NCBI RefSeq assembly: GCF_000350225.1
Contig: NW_005179058.1
Span: 520,619 to 584,618, forward strand
DNA length: 64,000 nucleotides
From: Chondrus crispus
Lineage: Eukaryota > Rhodophyta > Florideophyceae > Gigartinales > Gigartinaceae
Reading direction: 5' to 3'
Of this stretch, positions 52,786 through 63,026 are shown piece after piece. The notes beneath the pieces are model-generated. The model did not search any database. It was not told the DNA's origin and saw nothing but the letters and a program-made list of their open reading frames with translations. The position numbers and the translations under genes were made by a program. Position 1 is the stretch's first letter. Each line of letters begins with the position of its first letter.

Positions 52786-55734
52786 GTAGAGGCGTCCGCG
52801 GATACTCATCCGGAGAGTACGGAGGCCCCGCACCGCCGTCCTGTCAGTGTCCGTCCGACCTGTACAGCCCGCAGCGTCTACGACGCTTGCCGTGTACAGT
52901 ACCCATGCGCGCGTGCGCGCGCAGGTACGGCCGTGAGCCCTTTCCAAAAATCACCCCAAAAAATGGCAAAAAATGTTTCCCGCGAAAATCAATTTTTGCC
53001 AAAAAATCACAGCACAGTCCGTGATGTGTGTGCGGCCCATGCGCGGACCAAAAGTCTTTTCGCGTGCGCCGCGTGTTCCCGTATTTGCTCTTCGCGCCGC
53101 TCACCGTCGGCAGCGAGGGCGCGGACGCGCGGAAATCGTCCTCTCCTTCGCGCCCCTCGCCGTCGGGACGGTTCTTTTGCCTCTTTTGTTTCCTCCGGTC
53201 GTTACTGCGGAAATCGTGCCTCACTGACCTGTGCTATGCGAGTGGGAAGCTGGCTTTTCTCGAGGATCGCCCACGGGAATTTCGTACCCGTTACTCCATC
53301 CCTCTTCGGATGGGTCTTGCGCTTCGCGACGTTTGGCCCTTCTTCTCTGATCCTCCGCGCTGCCGACGGAACGCGGGTTCGGTTGCGCGACGAAACCGGT
53401 GTTCCGACCGATCGAACGGCGGGTCGTACCGCCTTCTGTCGTGTGCCCGTGCGCGACGTAGGCGTGCTTCTTCTCGGCTGGTACGTTGGTCGCCCGGTCC
53501 GGTCAGCGGCGGGCGTTCGGTTCGCCCCCCTTCCTTCCTCGGAGCGGAGGGGGTCCTCCTGTCACCCACGTCACGCCCCGCGGCGTCTCTCGTCAGCGCC
53601 CCGCCTTCGGAGGTGGGGCCCGGTTGCGTCCTCCCTATGATTGTCGGACTCGCTCGACTGGGGTCATCGTTCCGAAAGGGGGCCGTCCCCCTTTTCTCCT
53701 TCCCCGTCGTGGCATTGAATCGCGAGAGAGGAGGCGGGACCACCGTGGGCGTCGGCGGTAACCGTGGCGCGGACGGTGCGACGATACCCGAGACGCTCGA
53801 CGGGGGAAGGAGGAGGCTACAATGCACGCTCTCCCGTGCGTCCGTCCGGTTCGGACGGGGTGCTTGCGGATCCGTACTGTGCACCCATGGCGCCCTCCCG
53901 GCACGTGTCGGGTCAGGCGTCCTGAGGCGGACGGGCGGCGAACCGACGCGTCCCTTGGCATTGCTGTCGCGCCTTCCTCCATCGGTGGGGGAGGTTGGCC
54001 GTCGAACAACTACGGGGGGTGTGTGTCTGTGTCGCCGCTTGTGAGCCTGCCGAGGGCTGTCGGGCGTGCGGCATACGGTTGCCGCCCGCCGTCCGTCTTC
54101 CCCGGGGGCTTTCCCCTCGTGATCGTACACGACGGGGGCGACGTGCCTCGGTGAGTCGGGGCTCGGGCGAGCGTCGTATTCCGCTGCGCCCTGGGCTGCG
54201 GCGTGGTACCTGAGTGTATTCGTCTCCACGTACGCATTCGCGACAACAAGGGAACGTCAGACCGCATCGTGGGGCGTCGGCGCGTGCGGTCGCACCGGTT
54301 GTACGTTCCCCTCCTGACTCACGCACGGGCGAGACGTAATGCCGTCTAGCGCCCTCGACAGTGGTGCTCTCGAAGGCGTCGTAGTTGTCCTTCCGGCCCC
54401 TCCGGCCGTTGTCGATCCACGTCCCTCCTTCTCTGCCACAGCATGCTTGTTCGCGACTGCGGTTCGCGGTCCGCCTTGCCCGAATGGTGTCGTGCGTTCG
54501 ACGCAAACGGCGGGGCGCGCGCAAAGCGCAACGAGGGAGTAATTATTCACAATCGGCGAGAGCGGGGGATGGGAAAGGGGTTAGTGACGGACCGAGCGGG
54601 TTAGTAACGGAGGCTCGCATGCGGTGCGCGTCTCCCAGCGTCCCCCGTCTTCGGCGGCGGAGGTTCCGGTTCATCTTCTATCGTTCCGCGGCCGTCCAAT
54701 CCTTCCTCGATCGCGGGAGGACGGCTTGGCGGGCGTTATCCAGGGTTGCGCGGCATCCGCTCGGTGCGGGTGCTTCGCTCGATCACATGTCCGCTTCCCT
54801 CCTCGGTCAGGGGGCGGACGTGTGTACCCTCGCGCGGGTACTCGTTGTACCCTCGGGCCGCGCCGTCCGGTTTTTGCCCTTGCTGTTCGTATGGCGCACA
54901 GTACGCGAGACACGTGCTAGTGTAATTCTCCCCGTTAATTTTCCGTTCTTTTCGAGGGACGGTGGCGGTGGAGGTTTGGTGATGACGCAAGCGGTGTTGG
55001 CGCGTGGCGTGCGCCTCCGGCGTCGCTCACGTGTCACGTTCTCATTTCCCCTAATTTTCCTTATTATGGGGCATGTGCCCGCGGCGGTTTTGAAGCGTCT
55101 CGCGTTCGTGTGCGCATCTCGGTGCTTTCCGATCGGGTTGTCCTTGCTTACCCCCCCTTCCTTGGGTATCTTTGTGCGTGTTACGGCGAGCGCAGCTCCT
55201 CTCGCGGGGCCTCCGCCTGCGGGCTCGGCGCCGTTTTTCGTCCCACCGTCGGGTTAGCTGGCCCGAATGCGGCTTGAGGGCTATATAGGGGCGTACGTCT
55301 TCTGCGATCTGCCGACACGAGCGGCCGGCATTTCGGTCACCCACGCGGCTCGCTGACGTGCTCCGGGAGGGGCGAGGGATTCGGATCCCTTGTGATCAGG
55401 CCGGAGCGTGAGTGGGCTCGCGTTTCGGCAGTCCTGTGTAACCATCAGAGGACTTGGTGTCCTCCCCCATTAATTGCCCTACTGTGGGCGATCGCCTTCA
55501 CGTCGTACGTGTTGCCTCTTCTCCGACTTCGAGTCTGCGGCGGTGTTCCGCCGTCAGGTGGCTTGACTGTCGGTACGTCTTGGCGTCATCGCGGCCTCTC
55601 GTATCTGTCTTGTGCGTCAATACGTCTTGACGTCTGACGTCGTCCCATGCTGTGACCCTCCGATAGGGACAGCCGTCTTCTCGCGCATCCCCTTTCAGTC
55701 TGCTCGTGCAGGCTGACGTTAATCCGCGAAGGAG
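52786..55734. other. GC-rich interior of element C without a recognised gene
   Basis: Long frames on both strands are a by-product of high GC and show no motif. The origin is unknown; it is part of the extra 4.8 kb segment bracketed by the polypurine-like repeats. Confidence 0.45.
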
Positions 55735-55740
55735 CGGTTG

Positions 55741-55775
55741 AGGGCCCCCTCCTCAAGCGTGAATGTCCGCGTTCA
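55741..55775 (-). other. second polypurine-tract-like copy in element C
   Basis: GGCCCCCTCCTCAAG with the following GTGAA and CGTTCAC boxes repeats 50941-50975 almost exactly. It sits at the end of the chromodomain ORF, where the tract would lie if the 4.8-kb segment were absent. Confidence 0.6.
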
Positions 55776-56237
55776 CGTCTGAAGTGAGGTCTCTGCCCGT
55801 GCGTCTCCGGAGGCGTTGGGCGTAACGAGACACCAACTCCTCCGGGACGTGGGTCCGCGCGGTCCAGGTGGGCGTGTCGTAATCCGCCCACTTGATGAGG
55901 AACTCCGTAGTTCCATCCTCCATGGCTCGGTGTTTTAGTAGCCGTTCGACGGCATACTGCGTACCTGCGGTGACCTTGTCGGCAAGGTCGGGGTGGTCGT
56001 ACTCGCTCGTGGCACGTCCGTCAGAGGAGGCGCGTACACGCAGCGGTCGGCGGAGACGCGTTCAGTGACCCCATCACGATCGATCGTGATGGTTCGGCGG
56101 TCGTTGGCGAGCACGCGGTAGGGTCCGACTGCGGGCGAGGCGAGTTTGTTAGACATCTTTGCCTCATCGGTGGGGTTCAGGTAGACATAACTACCTGACT
56201 TGAGACGCGTGCAGTGCCCTCCGTCGGCGGCGAGCAC
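55753..56237 (-). pseudogene. post-integrase module and chromodomain of element C
   Basis: The first frame has GSYVYLNPTDEAKMSNKLAS followed by AVGPYRVLANDRRTITIDRD, homologous to the GPF/Y region of element A (NNKLA...GPF...TVTI). In a shifted frame a chromodomain follows: YAVERLLKHRAMEDGTTEFL then IKWADYDTPTWTARTHVPEE. The ORF ends at about 55753 beside the internal polypurine-like copy. No integrase catalytic core precedes it. Confidence 0.82.
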
Positions 56238-58390
56238 TTGGCCGGGGGTCGTCCGTACCGATCTCTGCCTTCTCGACGGGTGCCCTCTCTGCGGAACTAG
56301 GTCGGCTAGCTCCTGCCTCCCCGACTAAATCGGTCAAGTCGGTGAGGTGTAGTGCATGTGCGATCCCCTCGGCGACACGGCGTTCGGTAGGATCTTCGGG
56401 GCGTGTTGCATCGGCACACGCCTGACGCTCTATCTTGTGCACGGGGCTTACGGAAGCCCAGTGCCTTCACGGTCGGTCCGTGGCATCTGACCTACGGAGG
56501 TCAGGGTGTCTTCTCTTTCGGTAACACGCGCCGGGCTTACGGAAGCCTGGGCGCCTTCGCGTTCTTCGCGGATGGTGGTCGCCACCGGACCCACGGGGTT
56601 CTCGGTGGCTTCTTGTGGGGCGTGCCTCCTCATCGGTGAGGTGGGGCACGCGAGGCGGAGCGCCTTCTCCATCTCGATGCGAGATGTCGAGCTCCGCGAC
56701 CCGGTGGTCCGTACCACCGGGCGCCCTTGGAGTGTGGGCGTACGCGGTAGCGAAGCGTCCGGTCGACCTTGATGACGTTGGCGTGGGAGGTCGGCCTCCC
56801 ACGGGCTTGTAGCCTCGCGTAATGAGGACAGGGTCGGCCTGCCACTCATCTTCTCCTATGTGGAGGGATGCCGCAGGCGAACTTGTCGCATGCTACCTCG
56901 GGGTTCGATTCCCCCTCGCTGCCGGTTTCGGATCCGGCAGCGGCAAACCGCGCCGAGCGCGGCACGTTGCGCCTCCCGCCGTCGCGATACGGCGGATCGT
57001 TGGAAGGTCTGTCTTCTGTTGTCCGGGCAATAGTTGGACCGTCTCAGCCACTGCGGCCCGGGTCGCAGGGGCTAGTCCGCTAACGAATTCGTGTAGCGTA
57101 CGGACGTCTACCAGACCAGTTTGCGCGGTGAGATCCACCGGCTGATAGCCGCCGCAGCGGGGATCGAAAGAGAGAATCGGTTCTCTTGATCCGCGGGCGG
57201 TATCTCCGCGTCTTTTGTCGTCCACGAACGGTACGCGTGTCATTAGCCGCATGTCTCCGGCGACATGCGGCAGGGCTTGGGTCTCGGACCGAAATTCGCG
57301 TCCGTCTTGGGGCTTCGCTGCCCAGTGACCCGACTGGTGTTGGCACCAGTCGGGCTCTCTTCATGCGCGTCGGGCGCGTTCGGAGGTACAGTGGCACCGG
57401 TCCCTCTCGGGGGGGCTCCGGGCGACCTTTCGGCCGATGCCTGTCTTTCCAGCACGCGCCTAACGGGGTGACGGGTAATGTACGTACGTCTACCGGACCG
57501 GGGTGCGCGGTGTAATCCACCGGCGGGTAGCCGCCCCAGCGAGGATCGACGGGGAACATGGGTTCTCCGGATCCGCGAGCGGCTCCTCCACGGTCCTGGT
57601 CGTGCCCGTACGGTACCTGTCGCGACTGCCGCATGCTTCCGGGGGCATGAGGCAGAGCTTGAGTCTCGGACGCGAAGTTCGCGTCCGTCGTTGGTTTGAT
57701 ATCCTCCGCGCTCCGACTGGTGACGGCACCAGTCGGAGGCCACTCCTACGCATCGGACGCGCCCGGAGGAACAGTGGCACCGGGCCCTCTCGGGGGGGCT
57801 CCGGGCGACCTTTCGGCCGAGTTCTGTTCTAACTCACGAGCGCTCCGGCGCGTCGAGTTGAGTTCCGCAGCCGTATGCGCGAACGCTCCCATCTGTTCGG
57901 CAAATGGGAAAGGCTGCGTGTCCCGTCGTACCCCGGAGTTCGTACTCGCGGGTCGACGTGCAACGTCCGCCGTAGGGGCATCGATGCGCGCGTCCTCGAC
58001 CAACACTAGACGGAGTGCAACTGGTCGACGAGCGCGCGCAGGCTCTCCCAGGACTGAGTCACGCGCTCAAACCTTCCTTCGTGGAGATAGCGCGACTCGT
58101 CAGTACAGCGGGCGTAGACGTGGTCGGTCACGTCGACACGAGGGGATGTCTGGACATCCTCGATATACTCCGCCATGCGTTCGTACATCGCGCGAGCGCG
58201 TCCTTCTCAGTAGTCCGGCGACGGTTCGCGATCCCGAGGACCTGCGGCGCCGTCGTCGGATCGGACGCGTAGCGCGGACGCCTGCATATCGGTCGGTGCG
58301 GAGTGGACCGAGGGTTCGGACCCTTCGCTCATCTCGACGCATACGGACGAGGAGGAAATCGGCCGTCTTCTCGGAACGATCGTAGAGTCT
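56238..58390 (-). pseudogene. gag-like and leader region of element C, repetitive
   Basis: On the minus strand there are several short, overlapping, Pro/Arg-rich frames (for example VRTLHEFVSGLAPATRAAVA at about 57100), none complete. It occupies the place between the primer-binding site and the chromodomain where gag and pol should be. A tandem duplication fills 57095-57845. Confidence 0.45.
57095..57845. repeat. tandem duplication of about 380 bases in element C
   Basis: Copy 1 (57095-57477) and copy 2 (57478-57845) share blocks such as GTACGNACGTCTACC, the CGACTGGTG...CACCAGTCG hairpin, AACAGTGGCACCG/TACAGTGGCACCG and GGGGGGGCTCCGGGCGACCT. The copies differ by many substitutions and small indels. 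Confidence 0.85.
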
Positions 58391-58407
58391 TCTAGGTCGG
58401 GAGACCA
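58391..58407 (-). other. primer-binding site of element C
   Basis: TGGTCTCCCGACCTAGA, one base inside the 5' LTR, matches the site of element A at 15 of 17 positions. Confidence 0.65.
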
Positions 58408-58408
58408 C

Positions 58409-59003
58409 TGTAGTATAAACACTCCCAACGGAGGGGGGTGTATACTCAGTTCTTGCGGAGACTCCAATCGGCGGGAAGACGGGAAGCAACCCCAGCTAAC
58501 GGAACCGGGCGAGCCCGGGGTAGCAGTGGTAGAGCGGGTAACGGTCGGGGACGCGCGCACCCGCGGGCCGATCTACGCCTCGACGCCCCGGCGCAGCGCT
58601 GGGTGACGTACCAGCGCTGACGGGCGGAGGCGGATCTAGGCTCGCTCGCGTGCTCGAGCGTCCCCTGCCCGCTCGGTTCCTAACTAGAAACGGGCTAGTG
58701 GGAACCCGTTCTAGAATAAGCGGGGCGAGCTTGACCAAAGGCGTAGGTTCTGGACAAGCTCGTGCTTGTCCTTCCCCTCCGCCGCCGGCCTGCCCTAGTA
58801 TTTAATGTACAAGTTAGTCTATCATACTACAGTACAGCACGGACCGTACTGTAGAGCTACTGTAGTCAGCGCGGGTCGTCCTGCGCTCCGGTACTGTCGG
58901 TCATCGGGGCTGACAGTACATGTGTGGTACACGTATGATACACATGGGGCACACGTGTTTGATCTAATCTAAATCTAGTTCCACGGGATGGGGTTATACT
59001 ACA
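58409..59003 (-). repeat. 5' LTR of element C
   Basis: Partner of 50346-50940, same 595-base length, followed by CTGCC. Confidence 0.95.
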
Positions 59004-59008
59004 CTGCC

Positions 59009-59931
59009 GAGTCTAGGATGAACGTACCCGCCTCGTCTTGGTGGTGGTTGGGTTCGGTGTCGGTGTCGTCCATGTTGAGCTCACTGTAATGCGCGTCGTC
59101 TTGTTCGAGGATGGCTCGTGCCTTGGCGGCGGGTCGCTGACGTGCTGGTTTTTGATTCTGCGGATGTGTTTGGTCTCGACATTCGCTGTCCGCGTGTTGC
59201 GGGTACCTGACGCCCTTTGAGATGTGATGGCGGCAGGGGTTTGTGTGTCTTGTGGCGGGTCGGTGTATTTGCCGGGGTTGGGGGCGGCGGCCGTGGGTTG
59301 GTATGTACGCTCGTGTTCTGGCTGCTGCTTGTGGCCAAGGGTTGCTTGGTTGGATGGCTTGACGGTATGTTTCGATTCGATTGTATTTGTGCACGAAGTC
59401 CTTCACGTCTTTGGGTTGCAGTGACAGGAGCTGGAGTCCGATGTCCACTGTTGTTGGGTTGTGTTTGAGGCCTTCGATCATGTAGTCTACTGTTGTGCTC
59501 TGTTTGGCGATGTCGGGGTAGCGAGCCGCGATCATTTGCGCCCTAATGGTCTCATGGCGTTGGACGTATTCATAGATTGATTGGCCTGGTTCGATGTGGC
59601 ACTGTTCCGCTAGTTGTTTTAGGTAGAGGTGGTCACTCGCATTCGTTGTGTCGAGATGGGCTTTGAGCTTCTCGAGGATGTCATGTGGTGTGGGGTTCTC
59701 GTCAGGCATAAGAAGGAGGTTGATGATGTCCGCTGGTATTGTGGCTAGCATTTTGCCTAAGAGTTTGTGCTTGGCGTGGAGGTAGGATTTGCGTTCCTGC
59801 TCATCGTCTGGGGTGGGCGGGTTGCCCTCGATATGTTCGATTGCATCTTGTGTGTAGGCTGCGGATTTTATGGCCAGGAGCCATGGTCCATAGTTAGATC
59901 GGTCGAGCTTGGGGATGTCGTTAATGTCCAT
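59009..59931 (-). pseudogene. copia gag and start of the protease
   Basis: The ATG at 59931 (MDINDIPKLDRSNYGPWLLA) opens the UBN2/Retrotran_gag_2-type Gag. It includes EGNPPTPDDEQERKSYLHAK, LKAHLDTTNASDHLYLKQLA and EPGQSIYEYVQRHETIRAQM. A Cys/His cluster (CRHHISKGVRYPQHADSEC) stands where the zinc knuckle is expected, in an unusual spacing. The frame reaches TFILDSAV, the start of the aspartic protease (DSA in place of DSG), where element C interrupts it. The reading frame itself has no stop before the insertion. Confidence 0.88.
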
Positions 59932-60149
59932 GGTGTTGAGCGTGTGAGATCGTTGTTGCCTTGAAGGAGGGATGTAGAGAAGGGCTGCTGAATGCAGGAG
60001 GTTGGGTGTTGATGAGGATTCGGAAAGGGGGCGGCGGGGGCGGGTTGTGATGCCTGTCTTTCCGGCTGGTCTGTTTGCAGACGCTCGACGGCTGCGAGTG
60101 CGTGTAGCGCGATCCAGTTTGCGTTCAGTTGATGGTGAGTCGTAGTGGT

Positions 60150-60167
60150 GCGAAGCGGGCCATAACC
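60150..60167 (-). other. primer-binding site of the copia element
   Basis: Directly inside the 5' LTR the minus strand reads GGTTATGGCCCGCTTCG. GGTTATGG is complementary to the anticodon-loop region of initiator tRNA-Met (CCATAACC), the half-tRNA priming known for Drosophila copia. One base of the usual GGGCCC is missing. Confidence 0.5.
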
Positions 60168-60279
60168 TGATGAATCGTAATCCTCATGGGGGTGTCTTTA
60201 CTCGTCGTCGCCGTCTCGTGGGTCTAAGTACCGCTGGTGACAGACTGTAATGCTGACAGTCTGTCCTTGCGGTCCGTCA
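60168..60279 (-). repeat. 5' LTR of the copia element
   Basis: 112 bases, TG...CA, partner of 46992-47103, followed by the TGCTT duplication. Confidence 0.93.
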
Positions 60280-60499
60280 TGCTTCGTAAGCCCTTGCTTT
60301 TCTTAAAGTCAAAAATTAAAACGTAAGAGCCAATCATAGCACGCCAAATCACCTCTTTGGGCAAAACGAAGCAAACTGCAGAAAAACGGGGCATGTTAAG
60401 ACACACCCTCAGGGTGACACACCCTGAGGGTGTGTCTTAAGTTAAGAGTCAGAAAAACGGGGCATGTTAAGACTCTTAACATGCCCCGTTTTTCTGAGT
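60280..60499. repeat. palindrome-rich repeat, copy 2, right half
   Basis: It continues the sequence seen at 6650-6770 and ends with palindromes: facing copies of the ACACCCTCAGGGT core at 60400-60440, and a hairpin with 23-base arms (60449-60471 and 60475-60497, loop ACT). Confidence 0.85.
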
Positions 60500-61133
60500 T
60501 GGGCGAAGGATGCGGTCCAAAGTGAAAGACGCGAGGCGGCCTTACAATGCAAGACAGACTCGCTTGTGTTTGTCGTTAACGGAGAGGGAGTTTTGTGAAC
60601 GGTCAGAAGTACAGTAGAGGGTTCGGATTGGCGGGAAAGGGGAAGAAGTTGAAAGTGTACAGTAATTCAAAAAAGGGTTAGCGAGAGAATGAAAAGGAAA
60701 GTTTTTTGGCCAGCAATGTTGCCAAATTTGGTATTTTACACCGCTGCTAGACTTGCTCTAAGAGCGGGTCTAGAGCAGTCGGGTACAGTATGGCGGACAA
60801 GAGGAGCATGCGGAGCACGCGGTGACCAAGTGGCACTCGTTGATTTGATGGAGAAGCCCACTTTCAGTGTAATATCATCACTTTATTGTTGCTTCCGTTT
60901 CCACCACTAAAGTTTACATTCGTTCGGAGCCTCGACGACCGATCGCCCAGGTGTCGCCCGCCCACCTACAGTTGTACAGTAGCAATTTAGCTCACAGTCT
61001 CATCCCCACCACCTCGCCTTCGTTTCACTCAGTGCAGACTCTCCCGGAATCTCCCTCACCACCTTTCCCCTCCATGCCCCCGCCTCCCTCCCCCATCCCT
61101 CAGTCCTAGTTGCCTACCACACTCGTTCCCGGA
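60500..61133. other. promoter-side spacer of the Tudor-like gene
   Basis: Only short frames. The last 150 bases are pyrimidine-rich, as expected for the leader of the gene at 61134. Confidence 0.45.
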
Positions 61134-61517
61134 ATGCCGCACAGCCCGTCGCGCCAAGCAATGGCGCACAGCAAGGGCGCCGTCAACCCGCACCTGCTCG
61201 ATCACGTTCAAGTCGGCGACGAGGTCCAGGTCTGGTGGCCCCTGGACCGCCTCTACTACTCGGGCCGCGTCGAGGCCGTGCTCAACGGCGGCCGCCATCG
61301 CATCGCTTACGAAGACGGCGACGTCGAAGATCTCGTCCTCGCCTCCGAGCAGTGGCGTTTCACTGGCGCCGCCGCCCAACGCGTCTCCACCGCCCTCAGG
61401 CTCAACCACCCCGCCCCCAACACCCCTCACACCGAATCGTCCACCGTCACAGACTACTCTCATTCCAACGCGTCTCCTAACAAGCCCACCGCGAACGGCT
61501 CCCACAGAAGAAAGTAG
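61134..61517 (+). CDS. small Tudor-like domain protein
   Basis: The first true ATG (61134, MPHSPSRQAMAHSKGAVNPH) gives 127 residues, one exon. Residues about 27-75 form a Tudor/Agenet-like barrel: VGDEVQVWWPLDRLYYSGRV, then GGRHRIAYEDGDVEDLVLAS and EQWRF. This is the pattern seen in PDS5, MSH6 N-termini and ARID4, where the aromatic cage reads methylated histones. The tail is Ser/Asn/Pro-rich with a basic end (SHRRK). Likely nuclear. No partner domain is present, so its role is open. Confidence 0.75.
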   Translation: MPHSPSRQAMAHSKGAVNPHLLDHVQVGDEVQVWWPLDRLYYSGRVEAVLNGGRHRIAYEDGDVEDLVLASEQWRFTGAAAQRVSTALRLNHPAPNTPHTESSTVTDYSHSNASPNKPTANGSHRRK

Positions 61518-63026
61518 ACGCCACCGGCTCCACTTACCTCCCAACAATTCTACCCACATCTGTCGACATCCGCACCAAAAGCCTCATTCCTTTACACCCT
61601 CGTTGTTGCCCTAATTTCGAGTGGTCTCGCAGAGCCGCCCTTCTCGCTTGCACTCCACGTTCTCACCTTCTTCCCCCACTTTCATATTCAGTCCCTGCCT
61701 GTCCTCGTGTGTTGAATCTGGGGTCTCGTGTAATGCTCGACCTCATTTGCATGCATCCCCACTAACTCCTCAGCTCGCTTTGTGTCGCTTGCACTTTGCG
61801 TTCTGATCCCTCTGCAGAGTAAACATATTGCTCTACCTCCTGTTTGCCTCACTCCGTATTTCTATTTTCTTCTTCGTTGCCCTCGACGTCGATCCCATTT
61901 GCAATCCCATTTGCACAACCCGCACGTAGCGTGGACTTTTCCGCACAAAGCATAACCCTGCACCCAATTCAAGCACCGTCCGCAACGTCAATATCCCGCC
62001 TTAGATCACAGAGGCCGTGTGTCCCAACGCAAAAATGTTTTCCTCGATACTTTGTCCCAAGTTTTGTATGCCGCGATTGGGCCCATAGCGACTCGGAATT
62101 CAAATCGTGGCAGTGTCGCCCACACTGAGGATACTGTGAATTAAGATTGCAGTCAGATCCCGAGCCTATCCCTTCAGCCTCAGCAGCAGTGCGATAAAAC
62201 CATCGTTCCCACTATCACACCTCGGTCTCATTTGTGCCCATGGACATGCGAATACTGGGTACCAGTCTCTCTGGATTCCTTCTTTGTTGTGCCCATGCTT
62301 GCACGACTTAGTTCATCCTACTGTCATTCAGCGGGCCTCATGCTAATTCGATCCTATGCCATAAGCTCATGAGGCACACCTTTGCGATCGCATCTGTTTC
62401 CACATTTCTTCTGACCAGATCTCACCGCATCGGCACAGTGGAGAAGATGATGGGCCATTCTAGTCTAATGATTTGAACACACCTCAAGTTCCTTATGTTC
62501 AGGTATGCTCCTCTCATACTTTATTTGTGAGCAGAATCCTTCCGCCGTCCTTCTGGGCATGAGCAGCCGTCTCAGTTCAGAAAGATCGAACTCAGTGCTC
62601 CTGTCGCATCGCTAGCAGTTGGTGACACAGCATGGCGTTGACTGAGCACGTGCCAATTTTGGGTGTTTGCGATAATTTCAAGACCTATGAGCTCAGGGCA
62701 TTCTCTCTGTGATGCATTTTACATACCTTTAGTGAATACTAGCTCTCGTGACGTATGGGGAACTTTGATCGTATGTAGAGCAATTGCATGCGTTCCTGCA
62801 GGGGTTGCCCAAGTCCCCGAAGCCTTCCAATACCCTTCCCCTGCTGTCCCGATAGACTGGCTCGTAACTCTAGGTGCTAGCAAACTCTGTGGGCGGCTTT
62901 TAGACGTCAGGTCGGTTCTACATCCTGAACAGATCTCACCTCGAGGTGTGGTCAGCATCGCACCACAGCAGATACAATTAAATCGCACCCGAAGAATCCA
63001 AGAGCCGACCAGGTATTTTCGTGTCT
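61518..63026. other. 1.5-kb intergenic region, no gene recognised
   Basis: ORFs here are short or antisense to the gene on the right, with no motif. It contains the 3' flanks of the two convergent host genes. Confidence 0.5.

Larger units (their letters stand above)
50346..59003 (-). mobile_element. non-autonomous chromovirus C, inserted in the copia element
   Basis: LTRs of 595 bases lie at 50346-50940 and 58409-59003, with 10-base inverted ends TGTAGTATAA/TTATACTACA. The duplication is CTGCC (50341-50345 and 59004-59008). About four differences between LTRs indicate a recent insertion. Inside, on the minus strand, are a gag-like repetitive region, the post-integrase module and a chromodomain; RT, RNase H and the integrase core are absent. 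About 4.8 kb between the chromodomain and the 3' LTR contains a threonine dehydratase fragment and a minisatellite. It must have moved using enzymes supplied by a relative such as A. Confidence 0.95.
46992..60279 (-). mobile_element. Ty1/copia element, split by element C
   Basis: LTRs of 112 bases lie at 46992-47103 and 60168-60279, running TGATGAATCG...GTCA with one difference. The duplication is TGCTT (46987-46991 and 60280-60284). Without element C it is about 4.6 kb. Gag and pol were one frame on the minus strand, without other lesions, so the element was coding-competent until C inserted. Confidence 0.96.

Noticed and set aside
52557-54044. Long plus-strand ORFs after the minisatellite
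   Set aside because: They read through repeats and GC-rich sequence in several frames on both strands, Arg/Pro/Ser-rich, with no motif.
56880-56935. T-loop-like GGGGTTCGATTCCCC suggesting a tRNA gene
   Set aside because: No matching acceptor 5' strand, D-arm or anticodon arm at the right distance; it lies in repetitive element C sequence.
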